From a virus, in the IMG/VR virus record IMGVR_UViG_3300031951_000899, positions 1-29,271 of that record: a stretch of DNA of 29,271 bases. One strand, given 5' to 3'. Numbering within the stretch: position 1 is the first letter of the stretch; every line of letters begins with the position of its first letter. Under the pieces are notes generated by a model. The model had not been told where the DNA came from, searched no databases, and was given only the letters and a program-made list of their open reading frames with translations. The position numbers and the translations under genes are program-made. Shown here piece by piece: positions 1 to 6,553 of the stretch.

Positions 1-64
1 ACGCGAGCGTTCCAACACCTGCGGTTTGCAGGACGGAACCAACGGCGTCGAGGATTGCGCTCAT
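1..64 (-). CDS. Probable tail terminator protein, N-terminal fragment
   Basis: Only the first 21 codons are in the window; the gene continues past base 1. It starts at the ATG at 64, overlapping the stop of the neck gene as ATGA. The visible peptide begins MSAILDAVGSVLQTAGVGTL, which resembles the N-terminus of small tail-terminator or tail-completion proteins of actinophages (typically ILDAVGxxLxxxGVGTL). Such proteins cap the tail tube and join it to the head. Position after adaptor, stopper and neck genes fits. The function is inferred from a short N-terminus plus gene order. Confidence 0.6.
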   Translation of the reverse strand, partial: MSAILDAVGSVLQTAGVGTLA

Positions 65-450
65 TCTTCCACTTTACTTTCAACAGCCTCGCGAAGATAC
101 GGAGCAATCCTTTCAGGGAAACCTTCTAATGCGGCAGTAAAGGGGATCTCCAAATACTTGTAGGTCTTGCCCTTCTTATGTCTCGCCTCAGGGTCCTCAT
201 GAACTATGAGCGCATAGGAAGCGGCAGGTCCGCCATAACCCACGAACGCCATGCCATCACCGGACTCGACGACTCCCGATGCCTTCAAGAAACCTTTGTC
301 TACCGGAACGAGCCGTTGCGATTCCCTGAAGATTGCTTGCGCCTCACGGTAAAGAGCCTTGTCGAGCGCAGTCGGGACCGAAGTCTGTAAGTCATTGAGT
401 TTGTTGAACAACCCAATGAACCCGGTAAACGAAACAGAGAACGAAGTCAT
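61..450 (-). CDS. Neck/tail-component protein, HK97 gp10-like
   Basis: 129 residues. The central segment, an alpha-helical REAQ..RESQRLVPVDKGFLKASG stretch followed by VGYGGPAASYALIVHEDPEARH and a KYLEIPF strand, is the typical layout of HK97 gp10-like head-tail connection proteins: helix, 'P-V-D-x-G-x-L-xxS', beta strands, then 'YAxxvHE'. Such proteins form part of the neck or tail completion ring in siphoviruses. It lies 6 bp after the stopper gene and overlaps the tail-terminator start by ATGA, matching the conserved adaptor-stopper-neck-terminator order. The family call is by motif recognition, without an alignment. Confidence 0.8.
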   Translation of the reverse strand: MTSFSVSFTGFIGLFNKLNDLQTSVPTALDKALYREAQAIFRESQRLVPVDKGFLKASGVVESGDGMAFVGYGGPAASYALIVHEDPEARHKKGKTYKYLEIPFTAALEGFPERIAPYLREAVESKVEE

Positions 451-456
451 TCTATG

Positions 457-780
457 TCACCCGTAATGAACGATGGTGTGATGAGTCCCCTGCTCATCAT
501 GAAACTCATCGACAGCGATGATTGGGGCTAGAACATTCCCCGGCAGTAGCAGCCGATCGTTGATCGTTACGGTTGGAGCGTTAGGCAGATACACCCGGCC
601 AACCGCAACACGCTCCTGCCCGTCCGGCGCTGTGACCTTACGGTTCCCTGTTTGTATGCGGCACGCAGAGTAAGTCGTAGGCGTACCATGCGTGCGCTTG
701 CCGTAAGAATCCAAACTAGACACCGCAGCGATAGTCACGGTGTCGGTCATAAGTTCAGCCAAAGCAGCGTCGAGGGCCAT
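457..780 (-). CDS. Head-tail stopper / head closure protein
   Basis: 107 residues with short N-terminal helix then mostly beta structure (SYGKRTHGTPTTYSACRIQ, VGRVYLPNAPTVTINDRLLL, ending in HTIVHYG). This is the profile of small beta-barrel head-completion (stopper) proteins, often annotated as minor capsid or head closure protein, which plug the portal channel and dock the tail. It lies 2 bp after the adaptor stop and 6 bp before the neck gene. The identification leans on size, fold pattern and position between adaptor and neck genes. Confidence 0.65.
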   Translation of the reverse strand: MALDAALAELMTDTVTIAAVSSLDSYGKRTHGTPTTYSACRIQTGNRKVTAPDGQERVAVGRVYLPNAPTVTINDRLLLPGNVLAPIIAVDEFHDEQGTHHTIVHYG

Positions 781-782
781 GA

Positions 783-1169
783 CTACAACGTGTACTTATC
801 TAGAAGGCCGATAGTGAACTCCGCACCGAGCGCGTTTGCATTAGCAACAGGGATCGGCGGTAACGCCGCACTATTAGCAAGCCCGGACAAATGATCGGCT
901 AGGTGCTGATACTGCTGCGACTTCTGAGAGAAAGACTCGGAAAGAGAGAGATCGCCGACGGAGCGAGACTGATCAGACTGTCGAGCGAACTTCGCCGCAA
1001 TAGAACGAGCCGCTGCGATAGCAGCAAACGCCGGCTCATTGTAGACGCTTAGCGTGTAGTTGATTTCTTCGTTACTAATCAACTGATCCGTCGTGTCGGT
1101 GTCGCCGACAAGGAACCGAACGGCATCGGTATCAGATGATGCAGGATTCCCCGAATACGACCAAGTCAC
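783..1169 (-). CDS. Head-tail adaptor (connector) protein, gp6/gp15-like
   Basis: 128 residues, mostly helical. The N-terminal TDAVRFLVGDTDTTDQLISNEEINYTL is the classic opening of phage adaptor proteins that bind under the portal (D-x-VRxxIGDTD....LLSDEEI). The rest is alpha helical (AAIAAARSIAAKFARQSDQ and later helices). I chose the GTG start at 1169: it is preceded by AAGGAGAAATCAC and overlaps the upstream stop as GTGA. It opens the adaptor-stopper-neck-terminator run. Confidence 0.8.
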   Translation of the reverse strand: MTWSYSGNPASSDTDAVRFLVGDTDTTDQLISNEEINYTLSVYNEPAFAAIAAARSIAAKFARQSDQSRSVGDLSLSESFSQKSQQYQHLADHLSGLANSAALPPIPVANANALGAEFTIGLLDKYTL

Positions 1170-1648
1170 GTGATTTCTCCTTCTACGGAATCTGTACCAC
1201 CTATTGTGCCACGAATCATCTTTGGGCGATCGTCTCGTTCCTTATGCGCCTCGGCGTACTCCCTCAAAGTGAAGGCGTGCCACATAACAGCGTCAAGGTG
1301 ATGCGAACCCAACTCGGGGTCAATGTCCTCACCATTCCACCACGCCCATAGATGTCGATTCAATGCGTTGAACGAAATCGACCACGGATAACCTCGACGC
1401 CAGTTGTGGTCGTCGTACTTTGCTGCGCCTCTGCCGCAATGTTCGGCGAGCGCATGTAGCGGCATTTCGGGGATTAGATCGTACCGGGCAAGTTTCGTGC
1501 CCTTCTCTCCGCCGGTTTCAGGATCAACGTAGCGAACCTCGCCGCTACTGATCCCCTTCGGCGAGTTCTCGCCAAGTGGCGAAGACCCGTCGCCACCGCT
1601 GCGAGAGCCGGCGTCGAGGTTGCTTCGTTTGTTGTTCTCCCGTGGCAT
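1166..1648 (-). CDS. dATP/dGTP diphosphohydrolase-like protein (DUF5664)
   Basis: 160 residues. After a polar, Gly/Ser-rich N-terminal tail (about 1-35) comes GGEKGTKLARYDLIPEMPLH, a CGRGAAKYDDHNWRRGYPWS segment, NALNRHLWAWWNGEDIDPE and HHLDAVMWHAFTLREY. These are hallmarks of the phage DUF5664 family (dATP/dGTP diphosphohydrolase N-terminal domain in Pfam), an all-helical MazG-like fold whose E/D/H residues bind metal and nucleotide. The likely role is altering the nucleotide pool during infection, or relieving it of selected dNTPs; activity is not shown here. It sits just upstream of the adaptor (GTGA overlap), an odd place for a metabolic gene. Confidence 0.8.
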   Translation of the reverse strand: MPRENNKRSNLDAGSRSGGDGSSPLGENSPKGISSGEVRYVDPETGGEKGTKLARYDLIPEMPLHALAEHCGRGAAKYDDHNWRRGYPWSISFNALNRHLWAWWNGEDIDPELGSHHLDAVMWHAFTLREYAEAHKERDDRPKMIRGTIGGTDSVEGEIT

Positions 1649-1693
1649 GAGACTCCCGTTCGTTACGTTCTTCTACATCATCGTTCATCGGAC

Positions 1694-1734
1694 ACCTATG
1701 TACCTATCAGCATGAAAGGTCTTGCAACCTATCA
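1694..1734 (-). promoter_or_regulatory. Repeated ACCTAT(CA) boxes in an intergenic gap
   Basis: In the roughly 100-bp gap between the metallophosphoesterase and the DUF5664 gene, ACCTAT occurs three times on the plus strand (1694-1699, 1702-1707, 1727-1732). The last two extend to ACCTATCA (TGATAGGT on the coding strand). AGGT-TGCAAG-ACCT on the coding strand adds a short inverted repeat. Closely spaced boxes upstream of an operon start suggest a regulator-binding site or part of a promoter, but I see no convincing -35/-10 pair. Confidence 0.3.
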
Positions 1735-1748
1735 AACGAGTGAAAGAT

Positions 1749-1764
1749 GAAGTTACAAAACTTC
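1749..1764 (-). terminator. Small stem-loop at the metallophosphoesterase stop
   Basis: A perfect 6-bp stem, GAAGTT-TTGT-AACTTC on the coding strand, overlaps the stop codon and is followed by the pyrimidine-rich CATCTTTC. It could be a weak terminator, but the stem is AT-rich and short. Confidence 0.3.
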
Positions 1765-2997
1765 TAAATCGCCCCACGGTCGAGCGCCATATCCGGTGCC
1801 GACTCCAAGCATTAGTTGACCTGCCGGCGAGTTATTGCCGGTTTGTGCGGTCCACCAATACGAACCGCCATCCTGAGCAGGGCATTGGATGTGCGTGCGT
1901 CCTGTTGATTCAGCGATGACTAGATGATGGAAGTGACCGTTGATGAGAATGTCGGCATCGGCGATCGCTTGCCTTCCCATGATCTGTCCGGTCCACCACT
2001 TTTCGGCTTTCATTGCAGCATGACCGCCGCCGTTGAACTGATGCCCGTGCGCTAGACCTACGTTCACGCCGGATACGCCGAGCACCAAAGTAAGGTCGCG
2101 TGGCAGTACGGCTGTTACATGGCCATAACGCTCGACGTTATGTTGGCAAATCTCAGCGACTTCTTCGATTACGGCTAAGTCATCGTTGTCGGTCCAAGTG
2201 GTGAACGCTTTGCCGTCTTTGCGGTTCTCTCCGTGGTTGCCCGGTATGCCGGCTATTACGACACGGGGAACGAGCGCAGAGGCTACGTCAACGGCGTGGA
2301 GCCACAATCGTCGAGCGACACGTTTCTGTTCCCTGCGGTCAAGGTCAGTTTGAAACGCTTGCATGGCATAGTGACCGGAGCATTGCTCAACGGTGTCGCC
2401 CATGCCGAGGAGGTAGATCGCTTCGGGTGGACGACCCGATGCTTTCATGCGCTGCACTTTTGCGGTCATAGCGTCAAGTCCGTTGAGGATGCGCTCGACG
2501 GTAGCCGGCGTGCCACCCCCCTCACCCTTGCCTATCTGCCAATCAGACAGCGGGACCACAAGAGACACAAGAGACGCAACATTTGAAGGTTGCTTGCGTT
2601 TCTTTCGTTTCATTATTGCGGCACAAAGTTCATCTATGTCGCACCGATCGCCGGATGCGGAACGGTTGCGAATAGTTGCCCTGTAATACCGCAGACGACG
2701 GATCTGTCCGCCACCGACGTTTGCGTCCCAGCCTCGAACCTGCACTGAGCCGGGAACTACCTCGGTAGTAGACGGATCAAGATTCCAATCAGCGAGCAGT
2801 TCGCTCCACAACGCATCGTTAGGCTCAACTTCAAGTGCGCCGGTAGTTATCTGCCCTTCGCTGCCATCCCAAGCGATGCCGGATTCCCATCCCGCTGGAG
2901 CGGGAGTCGCTTTGCGATCTGATCGTCGTAGTGCAGCGTCGAGCGCATCAGGGTCTTGACCGGGAATAGAGATTGCGTCGTCATACGAACCGGTCAT
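1753..2997 (-). CDS. Calcineurin-like metallophosphoesterase
   Basis: 414 residues. The C-terminal two thirds carry the five metallophosphoesterase motifs in order: SDWQIG (D152, Q154), GMGDTVE (D201), GNHGE (N254, H255), AHGH (H317, H319) and GHFHH (H355, H357). These residues hold two metal ions in the Mre11/SbcD/lambda-phosphatase superfamily. The usual first-motif histidine (DxH) is Gln here, a substitution tolerated in some family members. The N-terminal 140 residues are not recognised: tryptophan-rich, with a basic KRKKRK stretch near 130-136. Similar proteins in actinophages lie next to a small HTH-like gene, as here (ATGA overlap with 2994-3290). The substrate (DNA end, RNA, protein phosphate or cyclic nucleotide) cannot be told from sequence. 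Confidence 0.85.
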   Translation of the reverse strand: MTGSYDDAISIPGQDPDALDAALRRSDRKATPAPAGWESGIAWDGSEGQITTGALEVEPNDALWSELLADWNLDPSTTEVVPGSVQVRGWDANVGGGQIRRLRYYRATIRNRSASGDRCDIDELCAAIMKRKKRKQPSNVASLVSLVVPLSDWQIGKGEGGGTPATVERILNGLDAMTAKVQRMKASGRPPEAIYLLGMGDTVEQCSGHYAMQAFQTDLDRREQKRVARRLWLHAVDVASALVPRVVIAGIPGNHGENRKDGKAFTTWTDNDDLAVIEEVAEICQHNVERYGHVTAVLPRDLTLVLGVSGVNVGLAHGHQFNGGGHAAMKAEKWWTGQIMGRQAIADADILINGHFHHLVIAESTGRTHIQCPAQDGGSYWWTAQTGNNSPAGQLMLGVGTGYGARPWGDLEVL

Positions 2998-3290
2998 GTG
3001 TACGCCTCATCGGGGCAAGAACATGAACGGCGTCGGTGCCTACCAAGAGTGTCAGGTCGCAGACTAATCCCGAGTGTCTCGTTCACTGCGGCGATGATCG
3101 GAGCGTGTGTCAGTTCCTCCACGGGCAGGTTGATGTAGCCGACTAGCCGGGTCCGATACTCGCCGGGATCGAGTTCGATGATGAGTCGACCAACCGCGCA
3201 CCCGCGCGCGTACCAAGTGTTTCGATGTCCCTCAACGAGTGAGGCGAGAGCGTCGGCGTCCGGGGTTGGTGGTTTCGTCATGAGGTCCAT
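2994..3290 (-). CDS. Small putative DNA-binding protein, HRRRSCSC C-terminus
   Basis: 98 residues. The body reads as helices, ending in ISLRPDTLGRHRRRSCSCPD, which resembles small actinophage proteins with a C-terminal HTH-like 'S-x-x-T-x-x-RHRRGxCxC' tail, a likely DNA-contacting helix plus a Cys pair. ATG at 3290 is taken as the start; ATG at 3281 (MTKPPTPDA) is equally possible because neither has a strong Shine-Dalgarno. It overlaps the metallophosphoesterase start by ATGA, so the two are probably translated together and may cooperate. No function assigned. Confidence 0.65.
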   Translation of the reverse strand: MDLMTKPPTPDADALASLVEGHRNTWYARGCAVGRLIIELDPGEYRTRLVGYINLPVEELTHAPIIAAVNETLGISLRPDTLGRHRRRSCSCPDEAYT

Positions 3291-3325
3291 TCTTACCGAT
3301 AGGGGAGAAGAACTAACGCATGGTG

Positions 3326-3892
3326 CTAACGAACCGCTCCAACCTGAGCCACCGAAACCATAATCGAGGGGGAAGCAGGGGTTACGGGAGTCGTTCCGAC
3401 CGCACGGGATCGCAACGACACGTCAGTAGACGTCGAGTACCAATACAACTCAACATAGTTTCCGGCGGCGGGTGCGGTGCCAACGAAAGTGATAGTCAGC
3501 AGTTGTGATGACGGCACGCCGGGGTTCTTACGAGCCGGCACAGTAATCTCAGTCGTTGAGTTCGCATAGTCCGAACCGTTGAACTTGATCCAAAAGAAAG
3601 AATCCTGACTTGATTCTGAGAGATTAGAAACCGAAGCGACATAGGTCAGTGTGTAATCGCCCGGATTAGCGAACGTAATCTTTGTTTCATCAACGACGCT
3701 CACTCCATACGAGCCGAAGGAGTTGTTCAGCGTAATAGGTTGCGGAGTGTTGATCGCTCCGAGCGCTTGAGTTCTAGAGTCAAAGAAACCTCCGAAGAAC
3801 CCAAAGTTGAAGGCCGTCTGCAACGCGTTCGTAGCGTTCTGCCAGTCACCTTTGTCGGAGTTCTTGAAGAACTGCCGATCATCAAACGCCAT
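3326..3892 (-). CDS. Jelly-roll (C1q/TNF-like) structural protein
   Basis: 188 residues. After a short helical N-terminus (about 1-35), the protein is a series of beta strands with the pattern ITFANPGDYTLTYVASVS, FFWIKFNGSDYANSTTEITV, LLTITFVGTAPAAGNYVELYW, ending MVSVAQVGAVR. This is the look of C1q/TNF-type jelly rolls found in phage decoration, fibre or minor structural proteins (I-x-F-x-x-x-G-x-Y, then W-x-x-x-N-G, then Y-x-x-L-x-W). The location downstream of the capsid gene supports a virion surface or decoration role. The start follows GGCGGAGATTCTC. Confidence 0.65.
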   Translation of the reverse strand: MAFDDRQFFKNSDKGDWQNATNALQTAFNFGFFGGFFDSRTQALGAINTPQPITLNNSFGSYGVSVVDETKITFANPGDYTLTYVASVSNLSESSQDSFFWIKFNGSDYANSTTEITVPARKNPGVPSSQLLTITFVGTAPAAGNYVELYWYSTSTDVSLRSRAVGTTPVTPASPSIMVSVAQVGAVR

Positions 3893-3913
3893 GAGAATCT
3901 CCGCCGGTAGTCA

Positions 3914-4153
3914 CTACGATGATGGGTTCTTCGTTGATGCCCGTTTCTTGACGGGCTTCTTTGCCGGCGTTGCCTTTACGGGCTCGACGACGGCTTGATC
4001 CTCAACGGGGATTGCTACGAGATAGCCACGATCAACGAGTTGAAACGCGTTACGCCATTCCGTAACGTCAACGATCTCGCCGGGATTCATGCGAACCCCA
4101 TCAGCGTCGAACGGACGACGAACTCGATGAGGGCCTACGGGTGCAACGGCCAC
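3914..4153 (-). CDS. Small structural-region protein with Lys/Ala-rich tail
   Basis: 79 residues, GTG start at 4153 with AAGGAGTGTCCTA upstream. The N-terminal 50 residues look like a small SH3-type barrel (RRPFDADGVRMNPGEIVDV, then WRNAFQLVDRGYLV). The C-terminal 25 are Pro/Ala/Lys-rich (ATPAKKPVKKRASTK). Short proteins of this kind often follow the major capsid gene in actinophages, but I cannot name the family. It is the first gene after the strong stem-loop at 4181-4219, so expression may be attenuated relative to the capsid gene. Confidence 0.65.
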   Translation of the reverse strand: MAVAPVGPHRVRRPFDADGVRMNPGEIVDVTEWRNAFQLVDRGYLVAIPVEDQAVVEPVKATPAKKPVKKRASTKNPSS

Positions 4154-4180
4154 TAGGACACTCCTTGTAAACAGACGAAT

Positions 4181-4219
4181 CTCCCGCCTACGCCGAGGGG
4201 ATGGCAGCGTAGGCGGGAG
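4181..4219 (-). terminator. Strong stem-loop after the major capsid gene
   Basis: A perfect 13-bp stem, CTCCCGCCTACGC (4181-4193) and its complement (4207-4219), with a 13-nt loop. It begins 13 bp past the capsid stop and on the coding strand is followed by ATTCGTCTGTTTAC, moderately U-rich. A rho-independent terminator or partial attenuator that lowers expression of downstream genes relative to the capsid protein is the likely role. Confidence 0.75.
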
Positions 4220-4231
4220 AGAATGTCAGGG

Positions 4232-5209
4232 TCAGGCTACGGCAGTACCGAAGAAGAACCCAAGGTCAGGTGCGGTCACCTTGTTGGCGAATGCAAGTTC
4301 GCCTTCAACGCGATCAGCCTTGAGGAACTCCATGCGGATGCGGCTAACGCCGATCGTTGCGCCAAGCCCACCGGAAACTCCACGCCATGCGAACGTGTAG
4401 CCAGCAGACGGAGTCATGAGGCCGGGGTTCGGTGCGGAGTAGGTAAGAAGGGCAGACTTGCCGGTGTTGAACGCGTAAGCGGCGGTTGCGCCTTCAGCGT
4501 TGGTTGCACGAACCGACGACGACACAAGGACACGCTCAACATCGAACAGGCGAGCCATGATGTCAGTTGTGATGACGTTCGAGGACGTGTACTTGATACG
4601 GTCGACAAGGTCCGGGTGGTTACGCAACTTGCGGTACACCTGATAACCGAGGACGAGCGTGTTCGGCATAAAGCCGGTGGTGCCGAGAACGGTTTCCTTG
4701 CCGGCTTCGATGTCCTCAATGGGATCGGAGTTGGCGTAGTCGCTCCACTGCTTGAACTCGTTCGTCGAGGGGGTACCAGCAACGCCGGCCCAATCGGTTC
4801 CCCAAACGCCAGTCGTGATGAAGTCAGAAACAAACTGAACTTCTTGACGAAGAAGGAGTCGGGAGGTGACGAATTCGGTCGCTTCACGATCCGGGACGAG
4901 CGGCGTGTCGCTGTTCGCACGGGTCTGATCGCCAACGTCCTTGTGGAAAGCCCACACGTCAGCGTTGTATGACGAGGTTGTCAGGTTGTAACCGGAGCCG
5001 GCGGACTCGGTTGCGTCTGCTCGACGCTGAGCCTCGTCACGGAACCAATCGTTCTTCGTGTAGACAAAGAACTTGTCTGACTTCTTGTCGACGGGGATCA
5101 CCGGGAAAATCTTGTTCGCGATGAAGTTCTCTTGCGCCTGAAGATAAGCGATTGAGATGTTCGTCAACGGAGCGTCGACGTGAACCTGATTCAAGTTTGG
5201 CTGTGGCAT
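4232..5209 (-). CDS. Major capsid protein (HK97-fold type)
   Basis: 325 residues. N-terminal VHVDAPLTNISIAYLQAQENFIANKIFPVIPV is the typical opening of this capsid family. It has a long helix with RLLLRQEVQFVSDF, the P-domain sequence MPNTLVLGYQVYRKLRNHP and a C-terminal GLMTPSAGYTFAWRGV plus IRMEFLKADRVEGELAFANKV. These match the large actinophage/proteobacterial phage capsid family with HK97 fold that is not obviously proteolysed. It follows scaffold and decoration genes, the standard order. The start is set by GGAGACTGACTA upstream of ATG 5209. It is likely the most highly expressed gene here, consistent with the strong stem-loop right after it. Confidence 0.9.
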   Translation of the reverse strand: MPQPNLNQVHVDAPLTNISIAYLQAQENFIANKIFPVIPVDKKSDKFFVYTKNDWFRDEAQRRADATESAGSGYNLTTSSYNADVWAFHKDVGDQTRANSDTPLVPDREATEFVTSRLLLRQEVQFVSDFITTGVWGTDWAGVAGTPSTNEFKQWSDYANSDPIEDIEAGKETVLGTTGFMPNTLVLGYQVYRKLRNHPDLVDRIKYTSSNVITTDIMARLFDVERVLVSSSVRATNAEGATAAYAFNTGKSALLTYSAPNPGLMTPSAGYTFAWRGVSGGLGATIGVSRIRMEFLKADRVEGELAFANKVTAPDLGFFFGTAVA

Positions 5210-5223
5210 TAGTCAGTCTCCGA

Positions 5224-5622
5224 TCACGCAGCGCGACTTGGCGCAGCGCAGTTGACGATTGCGGACATGATGTCGCCCGATGCAGCACTCGAAAGTGGCG
5301 AGGCAACAACATACTTGGTGGTATCGGTGCCGGCGGCAAGCGGAGTTGCGGTGCCGGTCGAGGTTGTACCGAGCAAGAAATGAGTCCCTTGCGTGATGGT
5401 TGCACCAGCCTTCAATTTGGTGCCACCTACCACAAGGATTTCGGCTTCCTGTCCGGAGGTCGGTGCGTTCTGAAGAACACCAATCGGGATGTCAGTTGCT
5501 GCTGCAACGGCGACGACCTGATTGCTGGAGTTCTGCTTCACGAATGTGTACTGGAGCGCCGAAAGATCAGCGCCAGCGACGCGAGTGATCTTGACGGCGT
5601 ATGCGGAGATTTCGTATGCCAT
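5224..5622 (-). CDS. Capsid decoration/cement protein (DUF2190-like)
   Basis: 132 residues, almost all beta strand with Gly/Ala/Thr-rich turns: PIGVLQNAPTSGQEAEILVV, TKLKAGATITQGTHFLLG, TKYVVASPLSSAASGDIMSA. The alternation 'V-x-G-x-A-x-x-x-A-x-x-G-x-x-v-x-V' and 'kAGaxItxGxxv' are features of DUF2190-type proteins found between scaffold and capsid genes, which act as trimeric head decoration proteins. Spacing is 2 bp to the scaffold stop and 14 bp to the capsid start. The assignment rests on composition and context. Confidence 0.7.
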   Translation of the reverse strand: MAYEISAYAVKITRVAGADLSALQYTFVKQNSSNQVVAVAAATDIPIGVLQNAPTSGQEAEILVVGGTKLKAGATITQGTHFLLGTTSTGTATPLAAGTDTTKYVVASPLSSAASGDIMSAIVNCAAPSRAA

Positions 5623-5624
5623 GT

Positions 5625-6407
5625 TCAGGCACCCTTCTCGGTGAGGTGACGGAGATACAGTTCAGGGTTCTGCTCGGCGACCTTTACGAACGCCTGCTCG
5701 AACGTGGGTGAAATGCCGGCTTCAAGAGCCGACTTCGCTAGACCTTCCAGCGTCTCGTAGGCATCGCTACCTTCGGGACGACCGGCCTTGCCGATCTCAG
5801 CGAAAATGCCAGCGCTTTCAGCCTGCGCGTTAGCGGCGGAAAGCACCGTCTCGACGGCACCGGCAAGGTCCGAATCAATGTCTGCGACCTTACGCAGCAT
5901 CGGTCCAACCTCAGCGGCATCGATTGAAAGTGAAGTCCACTCGGCAGCCTTAGCGATAGCGGCCTCGTCGGCGCGTGCTGCACGCTCCTTGCGGAGTTCG
6001 TCTTCGGTTGCTGCTGCCTTGGCAAGTGCTTCAGTAACAGCGGCCTTCTGATCGTCGAACATCTTGCGAAGCGATTCGGGAACGGACTTCATCAGTTCGT
6101 CCTCGACATCTTCGACAGCAGGTTCGGTTTCAGCGTTGGCGTGGAGTGCCGCTTCAAGTTCGGCAATGCGCTCGTTCGCCTTGGCGAGTTCTTCGGCCAG
6201 CGTGTTGTCGACCTCAACCTCAATGGTTTCTTCAGGCATTGATGCCTCCGTGTTGTCGGGGTGGCCAGTAGCGGCCTTGATTGCGTCGAGGATTTCTTTT
6301 GCGTCGTTGGAGTCGGTCGCCTTCATGACCATCCATCCCTCACGAAGATGGGCTGGGTGGTCAACGCCGGATGTTTCCTCAATCGTCATACTTACGAGTT
6401 TGGGCAT
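5625..6407 (-). CDS. Scaffold / capsid assembly protein
   Basis: 260 residues from ATG 6407, chosen because TAGGAG lies 5-6 bases upstream; the GTG at 6413 would abut the Shine-Dalgarno. The first 30 residues (KLVSMTIEETSGVDHPAHLR, then EGWMVMKA) match the short beta segment typical of phage head-maturation/scaffold proteins ('tI-x-E-x-S-x-V-D-x-P-A-h-x-x-E-G-W-x-v-mKa'). Next comes a long acidic, Ala/Glu-rich coiled coil (about 70-165) and a helical C-terminus (EQAFVKVAEQNPELYLRHL) that may bind capsid protein. No obvious protease triad is visible. The function is internal scaffolding of the procapsid. Confidence 0.8.
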   Translation of the reverse strand: MPKLVSMTIEETSGVDHPAHLREGWMVMKATDSNDAKEILDAIKAATGHPDNTEASMPEETIEVEVDNTLAEELAKANERIAELEAALHANAETEPAVEDVEDELMKSVPESLRKMFDDQKAAVTEALAKAAATEDELRKERAARADEAAIAKAAEWTSLSIDAAEVGPMLRKVADIDSDLAGAVETVLSAANAQAESAGIFAEIGKAGRPEGSDAYETLEGLAKSALEAGISPTFEQAFVKVAEQNPELYLRHLTEKGA

Positions 6408-6442
6408 CTTCACTCCTACAGCAGAGAACGAGCCGCCGGCGA

Positions 6443-6458
6443 CGTTGCGGTTGCAACG
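6443..6458 (-). promoter_or_regulatory. Leader hairpin upstream of scaffold gene
   Basis: Perfect stem CGTTGC-GGTT-GCAACG between the proposed promoter and the scaffold start. A neighbouring GAGAC/GTCTC pair (around 6460-6478) could form a second stem. It would lie in the 5' untranslated leader and might stabilise the capsid operon mRNA. Confidence 0.35.
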
Positions 6459-6487
6459 CGAGACGACCCGGAGTCTCGACGACTGAA

Positions 6488-6515
6488 AGAGTATCAGCGA
6501 CGAAACCTACGTCAA
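6488..6515 (-). promoter_or_regulatory. Putative sigma-A-type promoter for the scaffold/capsid operon
   Basis: On the coding strand TTGACG (6510-6515) and TACTCT (6488-6493, matching the actinobacterial TAnnnT -10) are separated by 16 bp. They lie in the only intergenic gap (about 145 bp) between the endolysin stop and the scaffold start. The rest of the gap holds the leader hairpin and one CTCGACGA element (6475-6482). Confidence 0.5.
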
Positions 6516-6553
6516 GCAATGGCATAGCGATCTAGATAATCGCGTTAGGACCT

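Noticed and set aside
4223-4972. Long plus-strand open frame opposite the capsid gene
   Set aside because: Opposite strand to a clear major capsid gene, with Arg/Cys/Val-rich low-quality sequence and no Shine-Dalgarno; a shadow of codon bias. Other plus-strand frames fail in the same way.
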